Positions 56,153 to 64,000 of a stretch of 64,000 nucleotides of DNA are shown here, piece by piece. Source of the DNA: Lachnospiraceae bacterium (GTDB taxonomy: Bacteria > Bacillota > Clostridia > Lachnospirales > Lachnospiraceae); NCBI GenBank assembly GCA_017482205.1, contig JAFUNK010000021.1, positions 1-64,000 of the forward strand, read 5' to 3'. A program made the translations under genes and the position numbers. Position 1 is the first letter of the stretch, and the number at the start of each line of letters is the position of its first letter. Below the pieces are notes generated by a model. That model worked only from the letters and a program-made list of their open reading frames with translations, was not told the origin of the DNA and did no database searches.

Positions 56153-56223
56153 CTATATAAAACCATTATAAACAATTTTTTTAGATTTTTCTACCCATAT
56201 TATGCAAATTATTAGAAAAAATT

Positions 56224-56252
56224 AAAAAAAGACCGGCACTGCCATGCCGGTC
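56224..56252 (-). terminator. terminator of the Cys-rich protein gene
   Basis: GACCGGC and GCCGGTC (56231-56237 and 56246-56252) pair perfectly and are followed by TTTTTTT on the minus strand, 14 bases after the stop at 56266. Confidence 0.85.
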
Positions 56253-56265
56253 TTCTCCACTTAAG

Positions 56266-56610
56266 CTACTTTTCTTCACAACCACAGGTTTCCCTGCCCA
56301 ATCCGCTGTTTCTGTTCCATGAAGGGGTCTGGTCACAATCGCAATCACGGTTTCTTTCACGATTCCAGTCACAGTCCCTATTTCTGTCACGCTCCCAGTC
56401 ATGGTCATGATGCCAATCGCAATCCCTGTCGTGTTCACAGCCTCTGCTATTGTCTCTATCGCAACCACAGTTTCTGTCATCGTTCCTGTTGTTACTTTCA
56501 TCACATCTCGGCTGTATACAACCGTTTCCTACGGTACAACCGCAGTTGTTATTGCATCCCGAGCCATTGTTATTGCAGAATAAAAGGAAAAGAATAATCC
56601 AACAACACAT
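56266..56610 (-). CDS. Cys/Asp/Arg/Asn-rich low-complexity protein
   Basis: 114 residues. A short hydrophobic start (CCWIILFLLFC) is followed by Asn/Gly/Cys motifs (GCNNNCGC) and a long tail of DRDCDW/RDNSRGCEHDRD-like units, with about 18 Cys in all. The ribosome site is weak (GAGAAAACAGA). This frame is preferred because it ends just before a strong terminator, whereas an overlapping 107-codon frame runs through it. It may be a membrane-associated or secreted metal-binding peptide; no family is recognised. Confidence 0.6.
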   Translation of the reverse strand: MCCWIILFLLFCNNNGSGCNNNCGCTVGNGCIQPRCDESNNRNDDRNCGCDRDNSRGCEHDRDCDWHHDHDWERDRNRDCDWNRERNRDCDCDQTPSWNRNSGLGRETCGCEEK

Positions 56611-56696
56611 TCTGTTTTCTCATTTCTGAGTTCTTTACCTTATCATATTCCTGTTTTTAAGAAATGTGAAATATATAAAGTAACTTATTTTCAAAA

Positions 56697-57233
56697 TCAC
56701 ATTTTTTTAATATTTTTCAAAAAACGCTTTTTAATATAGCAAAATGTTTTCTTCTCACCTTTTTCTGCCAGCATAGTCAAAAGATGCTCCAGATTACTGC
56801 GGGTAAACTCATGCATGGGAACCTCCTCTCGTCCTCTCTGATAATATTCAAGAGGCGAGCGGTCTGTATAATCCGCCCCCAGATATACCTTACTTGCCGC
56901 AATTCTGTCCATTATCATTTCTGCAATGTATTTCTTCGGCATAGGCACCCCCACCATGGCTCCCCGCGAAGAATAATCCACCCAGTATTCATAGTGGTGC
57001 TTATTACGGCCTTTATGATGCAGCCATGCGGCCGAATAGCCTTTTTCCTCTCTTTCCGCATTGTTGGGGCTTCTGTCACCCTGATAGTATTTTGCACCTA
57101 CCAGAAATTCCGTAGGACTGTATTTGGACATATCATGTAAAAGTCCCTGTTTATAAAGCCCTACTGCAAAGCATCCCTTTAATACCAACCACTTATGATA
57201 TGTTATTGTCTTAAAATGCTGTACGGCTTTCAT
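56697..57233 (-). CDS. DUF5662 family protein
   Basis: 178 residues, His- and Tyr-rich, with LLHDMSKYSPTEF near residue 32, HHKGRNKHHYEYW near 72, and a C-terminal HEFTRSNLEHLLTMLA. The HD and HH pairs resemble metal-binding HD-type helices, though catalytic activity is unproven. The family is typical of Clostridia. The ATG overlaps the 3' end of the GH13 homologue by 23 bases and follows GAAAGGAAAC, so the two are translationally linked. Confidence 0.85.
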   Translation of the reverse strand: MKAVQHFKTITYHKWLVLKGCFAVGLYKQGLLHDMSKYSPTEFLVGAKYYQGDRSPNNAEREEKGYSAAWLHHKGRNKHHYEYWVDYSSRGAMVGVPMPKKYIAEMIMDRIAASKVYLGADYTDRSPLEYYQRGREEVPMHEFTRSNLEHLLTMLAEKGEKKTFCYIKKRFLKNIKKM

Positions 57234-59061
57234 ACAAAACCTGTTTCCTTTCTCCTATGCTTTTATATACACCAATGGTTCTGCCCGGCAGTTTTACACT
57301 CTTTTTACCTTTCCGGACTGCTTTGGGCAACTTTATATTCTCCGTACTCTGCACCTCTCCCTCATTCTCTGACTCTTTCATACTTTCATCAGAAGTCAGT
57401 ATCAATTCCCAACATAGTCCTTTAGGCAGTTTAGGCAGTGCAAACGCTTTTGTTTCCCAGTGCATATTGTATGCCACATAAAAATAATCATCCGGTGCTT
57501 TTTCCGCCTTCTTTGCATATTCTCCGCAATACAATACACCAAACTGTCTGCTTTCTGAAGAGGTATCCGGCTTAAAAGCCTCCTCACCATGGTAGGAAAT
57601 ATCGGGACATCCCACAGCTTTATAATCCGACAACCGAAGTTCCTTCTCCTGACAAAACACCGGATGCTGTTTCCGCAGGGCAATTACCTCTTTTGTAAAG
57701 GCAAATATCTCTTTCCCGGCTGTTTTCTCTTTATCTTTCCAATTTAACCACGCCACCTCATTATCCTGACAATAGGGATTGTTATTTCCCTGTTGGGAAT
57801 TACCGAATTCGTCTCCCATAAAAATAAGGGGCGTTGCCTGGGATAAAAACAACAGCATAAGTGCATTCTTTATCTGCTTTTTCCGAAGTAAACGTACTGC
57901 TTTTTTACGGCTTTCTCCTTCTTCACCGCAATTCCAACTGGCATTATAATCTGCTCCGTCACGATTTTCCTCCCCGTTGGCTTCATTGTGCTTTTGATTG
58001 TAAGCTACCATATCCGCCAATGTAAAGCCGTCATAGTTAGTCAAAAAATGAATTTGCCCACACTCTTCGGGATTGTACCGTAAATGATACATGGCAGCAC
58101 TTACCATCCCCTCATCACTTTTCAAAAAGCGCCGCATATCATATCGATATGTCTCCGTATAGGCAGCCAGTCTTTTTTCCCCGCTACATATCATATCCGT
58201 CGCTTGCAACGGAAAACTGTAATACCACAGTTTTGTATGTGCCAGTGCAGGCTCTCCCATCAACATTTTTGCATCAATATTGGCTCCCTTCAAATGAAAG
58301 CCGTCCACATGATATTCTGCTATCCAATAGGTCAAAATATCCGTAATTTCATGCTTGGATATCTCATCGGTAAAATAAAACTGCATAATCACTTCCAAAT
58401 TATTTTTATGCAATGCCTTTACCATATCCTTAAACTCTGTTACCGGATTGTTTTTGCAGTAGCCCGTCTTGGGCACATAGTAATATCCTCTTTTGTATCC
58501 CCAGTAATTAACTTTTTCCTCTTCCTTTTCCTCAAATTCATATACCGGCTGTAATTCTAACGTAGTAATCCCCAACTCTTTAAAATAAGGGATTTTTTCA
58601 ACAATACCTCCATAGGTCCCTTTAGCTTTCACTTTTGAAGATCCATGTACGGTAAAGCCCTTTACATGCATACAATATACAATACTCTGTGTATAGGAAA
58701 GACATGGGCATTTGTCCTCTTCCCAGTCATAGTCTTCTGTCACAAATCCTGCCAGCCTTATTTGTTTGTCACCACACAAAACCTCACCTGCAAAAACTCT
58801 TGCCCGCACATCTGTAACCAGTGTATCTTTTTCATAAAAGCAATAAATGGCTTCTGTGGGCAAAATCCCCGCAAGATACATAGTGTGAACCTCTCCTGTA
58901 TGATAGGATTTGGGGAATGCCACACGTTCTGCTTCCTTCATGGTTTTTCTGTCAAAAAAAACCACGCCGCAGTCCGCTTCTTTACTTACATATGCAAAAC
59001 CGATACCGTCTTTATATACCGTTGCCCCCAACGGATACGGGGTTCCCTGCGAAATCTTCAT
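57211..59061 (-). CDS. GlgX/isoamylase-like GH13 homologue lacking catalytic residues
   Basis: 616 residues. N-terminal CBM48-like domain (about 1-110), then a GH13 barrel recognisable by GGIVEKIPYFKELGITTLEL, YWGYKRGYYYVPKTGY, YDGFTLADMVAYNQKHNEA and NCGEEG, and a beta C-terminus. Compared with debranching enzymes, the nucleophile of DGFRFD is Lys258 (DGFHLK), the Arg is His256, the general-acid Glu of KLIAEPWD falls in KLWYYSFP, and region I (DVVYNH) reads QFYFTD. Only the third Asp (Asp344) remains. A binding, scaffolding or regulatory role is inferred. It shares a transcript with DUF5662. Confidence 0.85.
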   Translation of the reverse strand: MKISQGTPYPLGATVYKDGIGFAYVSKEADCGVVFFDRKTMKEAERVAFPKSYHTGEVHTMYLAGILPTEAIYCFYEKDTLVTDVRARVFAGEVLCGDKQIRLAGFVTEDYDWEEDKCPCLSYTQSIVYCMHVKGFTVHGSSKVKAKGTYGGIVEKIPYFKELGITTLELQPVYEFEEKEEEKVNYWGYKRGYYYVPKTGYCKNNPVTEFKDMVKALHKNNLEVIMQFYFTDEISKHEITDILTYWIAEYHVDGFHLKGANIDAKMLMGEPALAHTKLWYYSFPLQATDMICSGEKRLAAYTETYRYDMRRFLKSDEGMVSAAMYHLRYNPEECGQIHFLTNYDGFTLADMVAYNQKHNEANGEENRDGADYNASWNCGEEGESRKKAVRLLRKKQIKNALMLLFLSQATPLIFMGDEFGNSQQGNNNPYCQDNEVAWLNWKDKEKTAGKEIFAFTKEVIALRKQHPVFCQEKELRLSDYKAVGCPDISYHGEEAFKPDTSSESRQFGVLYCGEYAKKAEKAPDDYFYVAYNMHWETKAFALPKLPKGLCWELILTSDESMKESENEGEVQSTENIKLPKAVRKGKKSVKLPGRTIGVYKSIGERKQVLYESRTAF

Positions 59062-59104
59062 ATTGCCTTTCCTTTTCTTTCTCTAGTGATTCATCTTAGT
59101 TTTT

Positions 59105-59113
59105 ATTATAGCA
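59105..59113 (-). promoter_or_regulatory. extended -10 promoter of the GH13 homologue
   Basis: TGCTATAAT on the minus strand, a consensus extended -10; no good -35. It lies about 45 bases before the ATG. Confidence 0.5.
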
Positions 59114-59178
59114 TAACTCAAAACCTTTTTGTATAAGCAATGTAATCTCTTGTTTATTCAAATTTCCCACAAAATAAT

Positions 59179-59207
59179 TTGCATGTTTGTCCATATATGG
59201 ATATAAT
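59179..59207 (+). promoter_or_regulatory. consensus-like promoter of the DUF1292 gene
   Basis: TTGCAT, 17 bases, TATAAT on the plus strand, about 32 bases before the ATG. Confidence 0.7.
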
Positions 59208-59238
59208 AAGAAAAAAAACATATTCAAAGGAGGCTATT

Positions 59239-59553
59239 ATGGCTGAGAATAATTTTGCAGAAGAAGAAATGACAGTAGACCTTGAACTGGATGACGGTAC
59301 TAATGTCACATGTGCGGTTATCACCATTCTGACAGTAAATGAAAAGGATTATATTGTCTTACTTCCCTTAGATGAAAACGGTGAAAATCAGGACGGCGAA
59401 GTATGGTTCTACGGCTACAAGGAAGACGAAAGCGATCCCAATGCCGAACCTGAACTGATTTATATTGAAGATGATGACGAATACGAGGCAGTTTCCGATG
59501 CATTTGATGAATTCCTTGACAATCAGGAATTTGACGAGTTAGTAGAGGAATAA
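59239..59553 (+). CDS. DUF1292 protein
   Basis: 104 residues, strongly acidic, from the ATG at 59239 with AAGGAGG; the frame opens upstream without a site. The DUF1292 pattern is seen in MTVDLELDDGTNVTC, YIVLLPLDENGENQDGEVW and IYIEDDDEYEAVSDAFDEF. Function unknown; the family is common in Firmicutes near alaS/yrrK, but that context is absent here. It converges on the helicase gene with four bases between stops. Confidence 0.9.
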   Translation: MAENNFAEEEMTVDLELDDGTNVTCAVITILTVNEKDYIVLLPLDENGENQDGEVWFYGYKEDESDPNAEPELIYIEDDDEYEAVSDAFDEFLDNQEFDELVEE

Positions 59554-59557
59554 GCAC

Positions 59558-61498
59558 TCAATGCTTTGCAGATACATTGCTATCTGTGTCCTGTAACAAC
59601 GGATTTAAAAATGCTGAAGTCAGCTTTGGACACTCCCCTGTTCCGGTAAGGTAGAGGATGTCCAAAGCTGTTTTTGCACGTGTCATGCCCACATAAAAAA
59701 GCCGCCGTTCCTCTTCCATGTTTTCCTGAGAAAGCATTCTGCCATGAGGTATACATCCCTGATTTACATTAGGTATGCATACATAAGAAAATTCCAGCCC
59801 TTTGACGCCATGCATAGTCATCAGTTTTATGCCCTTATCGCCCAGCTGCTCCTCTTTCTTACTCTGCTCTCTCTCCGCATATAAAAGCCAATCTTCTATC
59901 CTTTCAAACTGCTTTGCTTCTCCATGGATAAAGTCCCCTATCCTTTTCCACTCCTCATATTTATCACTGTCTCCGTTTGCTTTTTGCAGCAACCATTTAT
60001 CATAACCGATTACCTTCCGTATATAGCTGATAGCCGCCCACGGCGACATTGTCCCGATACGGCACAATTGCCTGTACATCTGCAAACAGTTTTTTTCGAA
60101 TTCTCCATCTGCCACAGGGCTTACCAATTCTATACTTTCTTCATGCAACCATTCCCACATAATTCCCCTGTCCGGTTTATTGGCTATGACTAAAGCCAGT
60201 TTTCTGGAAATGGTGGTATTCCCACACCGTACAATTTGAGAGGCTTTTAAATATGCCGCCATATCACGTGCGAAAAAATGTGCATATTTGCTTTTTCTGT
60301 ATCCTTTTAAGATATAAGGAATACGCATTTCTTCCAACCCATAAGAAAAAAGCTCTGCTTCCCTGTTTGTCCTGAAAATCACTGCCATGTCCTCATAGGA
60401 GATTTTTTCCGCTAATTGACGTACTCTGGAAAAAATATACTCTTCCTGTGCTTTTTTATCCGTAAATGCCAACACCTGCACCGGAGAAATTATTTTTTCT
60501 CCCTTTTCACCTGCGGCATACATATTTTTTGAAAAGCGCTTTTTGTTTTCTGCAATAACCATATTTGACGCTTTTACAATCTCCGCCCTGCTTCTGTAAT
60601 TGGCCTCTAAACGGATTTTAACCGCTTGTGGGTAATCTTCTGCAAACTGCCGCATAATGTCCGGATTTGCTCCTCTGAAGCCGTATATTGACTGATCGTC
60701 ATCCCCTACTACAAATAAATTGGCACTTTCTCCTGCCAACAATTTCAAAATAGCAAATTGCAAATCATTGCAATCCTGAAATTCGTCCACCAGAATATAA
60801 GGAAAATGCTTCTGCCATTTTAACAAAACATCTTCCCGCTCCCGAAGCAGCAAAAAGCACTTTAAAAGAATATCGTCAAAATCTAATTTTCCAAGCTGCT
60901 CACACTTCCTTTTATAGTCCTGATACATTAATTCAAAAAGTGCCTTATCCGTATTTTCTTCTCCGTTCAGGTCTTCCTGCATTTTTGTCTCCGAAATCCT
61001 CTGACAATTGCCTTTTTTTAAACCGTTCTCTTCTTTTGGGTTCAGCGAATTTTTCCGTATACTGATAAAACCCAAGAGCCATTCTGCCTCTTCTGTATCT
61101 GCTTTTTGTTTATATTGCTTTAATAGGGATTTGATAATTTGAAGTTTTTCCTGCTCTGACAATAAGCAATCATGTTTCAGATGATACTGTTCTTTTAAGA
61201 TTTGATAACAGACTGCGTGAAAGGTTCCAAACACTACCGGACATATCTTTCCCGCTGTTTCCCTGATAAACCGCTCCTGCATGGAACATGCCGCGGCTTT
61301 TGTATAAGTAAGTACCAATATGGAGGATGGTGATATATGCAGATGCTCCGTCAAGTACCTTACACGCCCCGTAAGTACCGTGGTTTTCCCACTGCCGGGT
61401 CCCGCCAATATCATAGCGGGACCCTTGTGGTGGCATAGCGCTTCTTTTTGCGCCTCATTTAACTTTTCTGCATATGCCGGGAGTTTTTCCTTAAGCAT
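59558..61498 (-). CDS. UvrD/Rep-type superfamily 1 DNA helicase
   Basis: 646 residues with all SF1A motifs: Walker A GPGSGKTT (33-40), motif [12 protein letters not shown], motif [19 protein letters not shown], motif IV EANYRSR, motif [15 protein letters not shown] and motif [15 protein letters not shown]. It is shorter than PcrA/UvrD (about 720) and lacks the usual C-terminal extension. It unwinds DNA 3' to 5' in repair or replication conflicts (family knowledge). Its ATG overlaps the gltX stop by eight bases. Confidence 0.92.
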   Translation of the reverse strand: MLKEKLPAYAEKLNEAQKEALCHHKGPAMILAGPGSGKTTVLTGRVRYLTEHLHISPSSILVLTYTKAAACSMQERFIRETAGKICPVVFGTFHAVCYQILKEQYHLKHDCLLSEQEKLQIIKSLLKQYKQKADTEEAEWLLGFISIRKNSLNPKEENGLKKGNCQRISETKMQEDLNGEENTDKALFELMYQDYKRKCEQLGKLDFDDILLKCFLLLREREDVLLKWQKHFPYILVDEFQDCNDLQFAILKLLAGESANLFVVGDDDQSIYGFRGANPDIMRQFAEDYPQAVKIRLEANYRSRAEIVKASNMVIAENKKRFSKNMYAAGEKGEKIISPVQVLAFTDKKAQEEYIFSRVRQLAEKISYEDMAVIFRTNREAELFSYGLEEMRIPYILKGYRKSKYAHFFARDMAAYLKASQIVRCGNTTISRKLALVIANKPDRGIMWEWLHEESIELVSPVADGEFEKNCLQMYRQLCRIGTMSPWAAISYIRKVIGYDKWLLQKANGDSDKYEEWKRIGDFIHGEAKQFERIEDWLLYAEREQSKKEEQLGDKGIKLMTMHGVKGLEFSYVCIPNVNQGCIPHGRMLSQENMEEERRLFYVGMTRAKTALDILYLTGTGECPKLTSAFLNPLLQDTDSNVSAKH

Positions 61499-62942
61499 TC
61501 AGCTTTTCAATTCCTTTGCGGATTCTCTTTAAGGATTCTTCCTTACCCAGAATTTCCATGATTTCCGTAGCACCGGCAGGTGTCATCTGCTTGCCTGAAA
61601 CTGCGGTACGGATAGGCCACATTACATAACCATTCTTGCAGCCCTTCTTTTCCACGTAGGTCAGTAAGGTCTGGTACAGGGCGTCGTTGGAATAATCCTC
61701 CTGTGCCTCTAACACAGGCAAAATTTCAGTGAGCACTTCCAAAGAAGATGCTGCATCTGTCTTCATCTTTTTGTGGGTATACATTTCAATATCGTACTCA
61801 GGCAGCTCCTTAAAGAAGTCAACCTGTGCGGCAATATCGGGGAATACTTCGATACGGGTCTTTACCATAGCAGCAATCTTCTTTAAGTCAAAGCCTTCTC
61901 CTAATGTTTCCTTTAAGTAAGGCTCTGCCATTTCATAGAACTTATCTAAATCCATGGCTTTTAAATATTCACCGTTCATCCATCTAAGCTTTACAATATC
62001 AAAAACTGCAGGTGATTTGCTGATTCTCTTATAGTCAAAGTCTGCAATCAGTTCTTCCAAAGTGAAGATTTCTCTGTTGTCTTCGGGACTCCAGCCAAGC
62101 AATGCGATATAATTTACTATTGCTTCGGTCAAAAAGCCCTGCTCAATTAAATCTTCAAAAGAGGAATGTCCGCTTCTCTTGGAAAGTTTCTTGTGGTTTT
62201 CATCGGTAATCAGAGGTAAATGTACATATACCGGCACTTCCCAGCCAAAAGCATCATAGAGTCTCACATACTTGGGTGAAGAAGACAAATATTCGTTACC
62301 ACGTACCACATGGGTAATATTCATGGTATGGTCATCCACTACATTTGCAAAATTGTAGGTAGGATAACCGTCGGACTTAATCAAAATCATATCATCTAAT
62401 TCAGAGTTATTTACGGTAATGTCTCCGTAAAGTTCATCATGGAAGGTGGTAGTTCCCTCGGTAGGATTGTTCTGGCGGATAACGAAAGGCTTTCCCTCAG
62501 CCAGATTCTTTTCTACTTCTTCCTTGGATAAATGCAGGCAGTGCTTATCATAAATCATGATTTCCTTGCCTTCTACGATTTCGGTCTTTAAAGAAGCCAG
62601 TCTCTCTTTATCGCAGAAGCAATAATATGCTTCTCCTTTTTCTACCAGTTCCTTTGCATATTTCATATAGATACCGGTCTTCATACGTTCACTCTGCACA
62701 TAAGGGCCGAAACCACCATCTTTGTCAGGACCTTCATCATGAATCAGTCCTGTTTTTTCCATGGTTCGGTAAATAATCTCTGTAGCACCTTCTACAAAAC
62801 GCTCCTGATCAGTATCCTCAATACGAAGCATAAAGTCTCCGCCTGCATGCTTCGCAATTAAAAACTCATATAAAGCAGAACGCAGATTACCTACGTGCAT
62901 TTTTCCGGTAGGGCTGGGTGCGTATCTTGTTCTGATTTTCAT
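61491..62942 (-). CDS. gltX: glutamyl-tRNA synthetase
   Basis: Charges tRNA-Glu (and tRNA-Gln in organisms using GatCAB). 483 residues from the ATG at 62942, after AAGGAGG; upstream in-frame starts lack a site. Class I motifs: [20 protein letters not shown] (HIGH variant HVGN) and KKLSKRSG (KMSKS variant). The zinc-like CFCDKERL lies near residue 105. It has a strong promoter with an internal dyad and no T-box. Overlaps the helicase gene. Confidence 0.96.
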   Translation of the reverse strand: MKIRTRYAPSPTGKMHVGNLRSALYEFLIAKHAGGDFMLRIEDTDQERFVEGATEIIYRTMEKTGLIHDEGPDKDGGFGPYVQSERMKTGIYMKYAKELVEKGEAYYCFCDKERLASLKTEIVEGKEIMIYDKHCLHLSKEEVEKNLAEGKPFVIRQNNPTEGTTTFHDELYGDITVNNSELDDMILIKSDGYPTYNFANVVDDHTMNITHVVRGNEYLSSSPKYVRLYDAFGWEVPVYVHLPLITDENHKKLSKRSGHSSFEDLIEQGFLTEAIVNYIALLGWSPEDNREIFTLEELIADFDYKRISKSPAVFDIVKLRWMNGEYLKAMDLDKFYEMAEPYLKETLGEGFDLKKIAAMVKTRIEVFPDIAAQVDFFKELPEYDIEMYTHKKMKTDAASSLEVLTEILPVLEAQEDYSNDALYQTLLTYVEKKGCKNGYVMWPIRTAVSGKQMTPAGATEIMEILGKEESLKRIRKGIEKLNA

Positions 62943-63004
62943 TTGAAATTCCTCCTTGGGATATTCTATGTTTTCGCTATACATATCAAAACTTATGATA
63001 TTCT

Positions 63005-63033
63005 ATTGTACGATTTTCAAAAGAAAATCGCAA
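63005..63033 (-). promoter_or_regulatory. gltX promoter containing a perfect operator-like dyad
   Basis: TTGCGA, 17 bases, TACAAT on the minus strand. The spacer and part of the -35 form the perfect dyad CGATTTTC-AAAA-GAAAATCG (63011-63030). Confidence 0.65.
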
Positions 63034-63044
63034 TATCTATTTCC

Positions 63045-64000
63045 CTATTGTTCGGGGATTTTTTTAATGGCATCGTTTTTAAACTTAGCTACTTCTTTCT
63101 GTGCCTGTGGAATTGCGATGTTCGTACCGGCACCGGCTACACAACCGCCGGGACATGCCATACCTTCTATCAGACAACCGTTTTTACGCCCTGCCTTTGC
63201 TAAAAGCAGCATCTTTTTACATTCGTCCAGTCCTTCTGCATGTTCAATGTGTACCGCAGTTCCGGGATAATAAGTCTTGATACATTCTTCGATGGCACTG
63301 GCTACACCGCCTGCCACACCATAACCACGTCCTAAAGCTGTAGCATCCATCATCTCATCCATTGCTTTGATTTCTTCTAAGAGAATGCCTTTTGCCTCAA
63401 ACATGCCGGTCAGCTCTTCAAAAGTAATTACAAAGTCTACGTCAGAACGCACCGTTCTACGGGATGCTTCCAGTTTTTTAGAGGCGCAGGGACCGATAAA
63501 TACAACACTGGCATCGGGATGTTCCTGTTTGATGATACGTGCTGTGGCTACCATAGGGGTCAGCTCGTTACTGATTTTATCAATGGTTTCGGGGAACAAA
63601 TTCTTTGCCATCACAGACCATGAAGGACAACAGGAAGTCAGTGCAAATGCCTGCTTCCCGCTTGCCACTTCTTTTACATAGTGCTCCGCTTCCGCAATAC
63701 AACCCTCGTCGGCACCGATTGCCGTTTCATATACATCTGCAAAGCCCAGTTCCTTAAGTGCTGTTTTAAACATATCCGGTGTTACCTTAGGTCCGAACTG
63801 TCCCACAAAAGCAGGCGCTACCTGTGCAATAATGGTTCTGCCGGACTGCATGGCACGAATGAGCTGGAAAATCTGGGATTTGTCAGCAATTGCACCGAAG
63901 GGACAACTTACCATACACTGTCCGCAGGATACGCAGGTTTCATTGTCAATCACAGCTCTGCCGTACTTGTCGCTCTTAATGGCATTTACACCACAGGCTG
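63045..64000 (-). CDS. [FeFe]-hydrogenase-like protein, partial (runs off the window)
   Basis: 318 codons are visible and the frame is open at base 64000, so the N-terminus is missing. A ferredoxin-type 2[4Fe-4S] segment (ACGVNAIKSD...CVSCGQCMVSCPFGA) leads into the H-cluster domain with motifs P1 TSCCPSW, P2 GPCASKKLE and P3 EGMACPGGCVAGAG, which supply the four cluster Cys and the proton-transfer Cys. This fits monomeric group B-like enzymes of Clostridia that couple ferredoxin to H2, or a sensory relative. Upstream of gltX by about 100 bases. Confidence 0.9.
   Translation of the reverse strand, partial: ACGVNAIKSDKYGRAVIDNETCVSCGQCMVSCPFGAIADKSQIFQLIRAMQSGRTIIAQVAPAFVGQFGPKVTPDMFKTALKELGFADVYETAIGADEGCIAEAEHYVKEVASGKQAFALTSCCPSWSVMAKNLFPETIDKISNELTPMVATARIIKQEHPDASVVFIGPCASKKLEASRRTVRSDVDFVITFEELTGMFEAKGILLEEIKAMDEMMDATALGRGYGVAGGVASAIEECIKTYYPGTAVHIEHAEGLDECKKMLLLAKAGRKNGCLIEGMACPGGCVAGAGTNIAIPQAQKEVAKFKNDAIKKIPEQ

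Noticed and set aside
56181..56504. 107-codon minus frame rich in Thr/Ile/Gly
   Set aside because: It reads through a strong terminator and overlaps the Cys-rich frame, which ends just before that terminator.

Overview
The window reads as the chromosome of an anaerobic, low-GC Gram-positive bacterium of the Clostridia, most likely a Lachnospiraceae gut commensal. This is inferred from strong AGGAGG ribosome sites with frequent TTG/GTG starts, a monomeric [FeFe]-hydrogenase, the GGGtGRT / Fe-S scaffold pair, DUF4190/DUF2752/DUF6440/DUF1292 proteins, a MetH without the reactivation domain, and many good TTGNNN-17-TATAAT-like promoters. No phage, insertion sequence or CRISPR array was seen. The content is chromosomal and mostly housekeeping or accessory.

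Layout. 0-7 kb (minus strand): metH, then ilvB, two consecutive acetolactate synthase small subunits, and ilvC. 7-12 kb: a small lipoprotein, a PdaA-type deacetylase, a DUF2752 / three-DUF4190 membrane cluster with expanding N-terminal repeats, a 730-bp gene-free repeat-rich stretch, and an AraC-GGDEF fusion. 12-17 kb: the GGGtGRT / scaffold pair and a TrpXYZ-type ABC importer. 17-26.5 kb: argH, asd, an EAL phosphodiesterase, an archaeal-type AAA ATPase and a giant topoisomerase III, all in one direction. 26.6-34.5 kb: an ABC importer lacking a binding protein, a zinc-ribbon repeat protein, tRNA-Thr(CGU), MscS, a GlgB homologue and DUF1015. 34.7-44 kb: serC-serA, then leuB-ilvD-ilvB followed by an L,D-transpeptidase. 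44-50 kb: yajC/tgt/M15 carboxypeptidase, aroC and small proteins. 50-56 kb: a 6-bladed-type lactonase-like protein, potABCD, CheY and a CheX-like protein. 56-64 kb: a Cys-rich peptide, DUF5662, a second GH13 homologue, DUF1292, a UvrD-type helicase, gltX, and a hydrogenase running off the right edge.

Together the genes cover branched-chain amino acid, serine, methionine, arginine/aspartate-family and chorismate biosynthesis, with no T-box or S-box leader recognised. Leaders here carry short hairpins near the transcription start instead. The most notable observations are: (1) both GH13-family proteins (31025-33220 and 57211-59061) have lost essential catalytic residues and look like pseudoenzymes; (2) a CheX-type phosphatase domain is fused to MshEN-like repeats next to a lone CheY, suggesting a c-di-GMP-linked two-protein module; (3) a nested inverted-repeat element between ilvB and ilvD supplies the last codons of ilvD; (4) five AAATCTATCC motifs cluster in the gene-free region; (5) an AraC-GGDEF fusion; (6) a perfect dyad fills the gltX promoter spacer.
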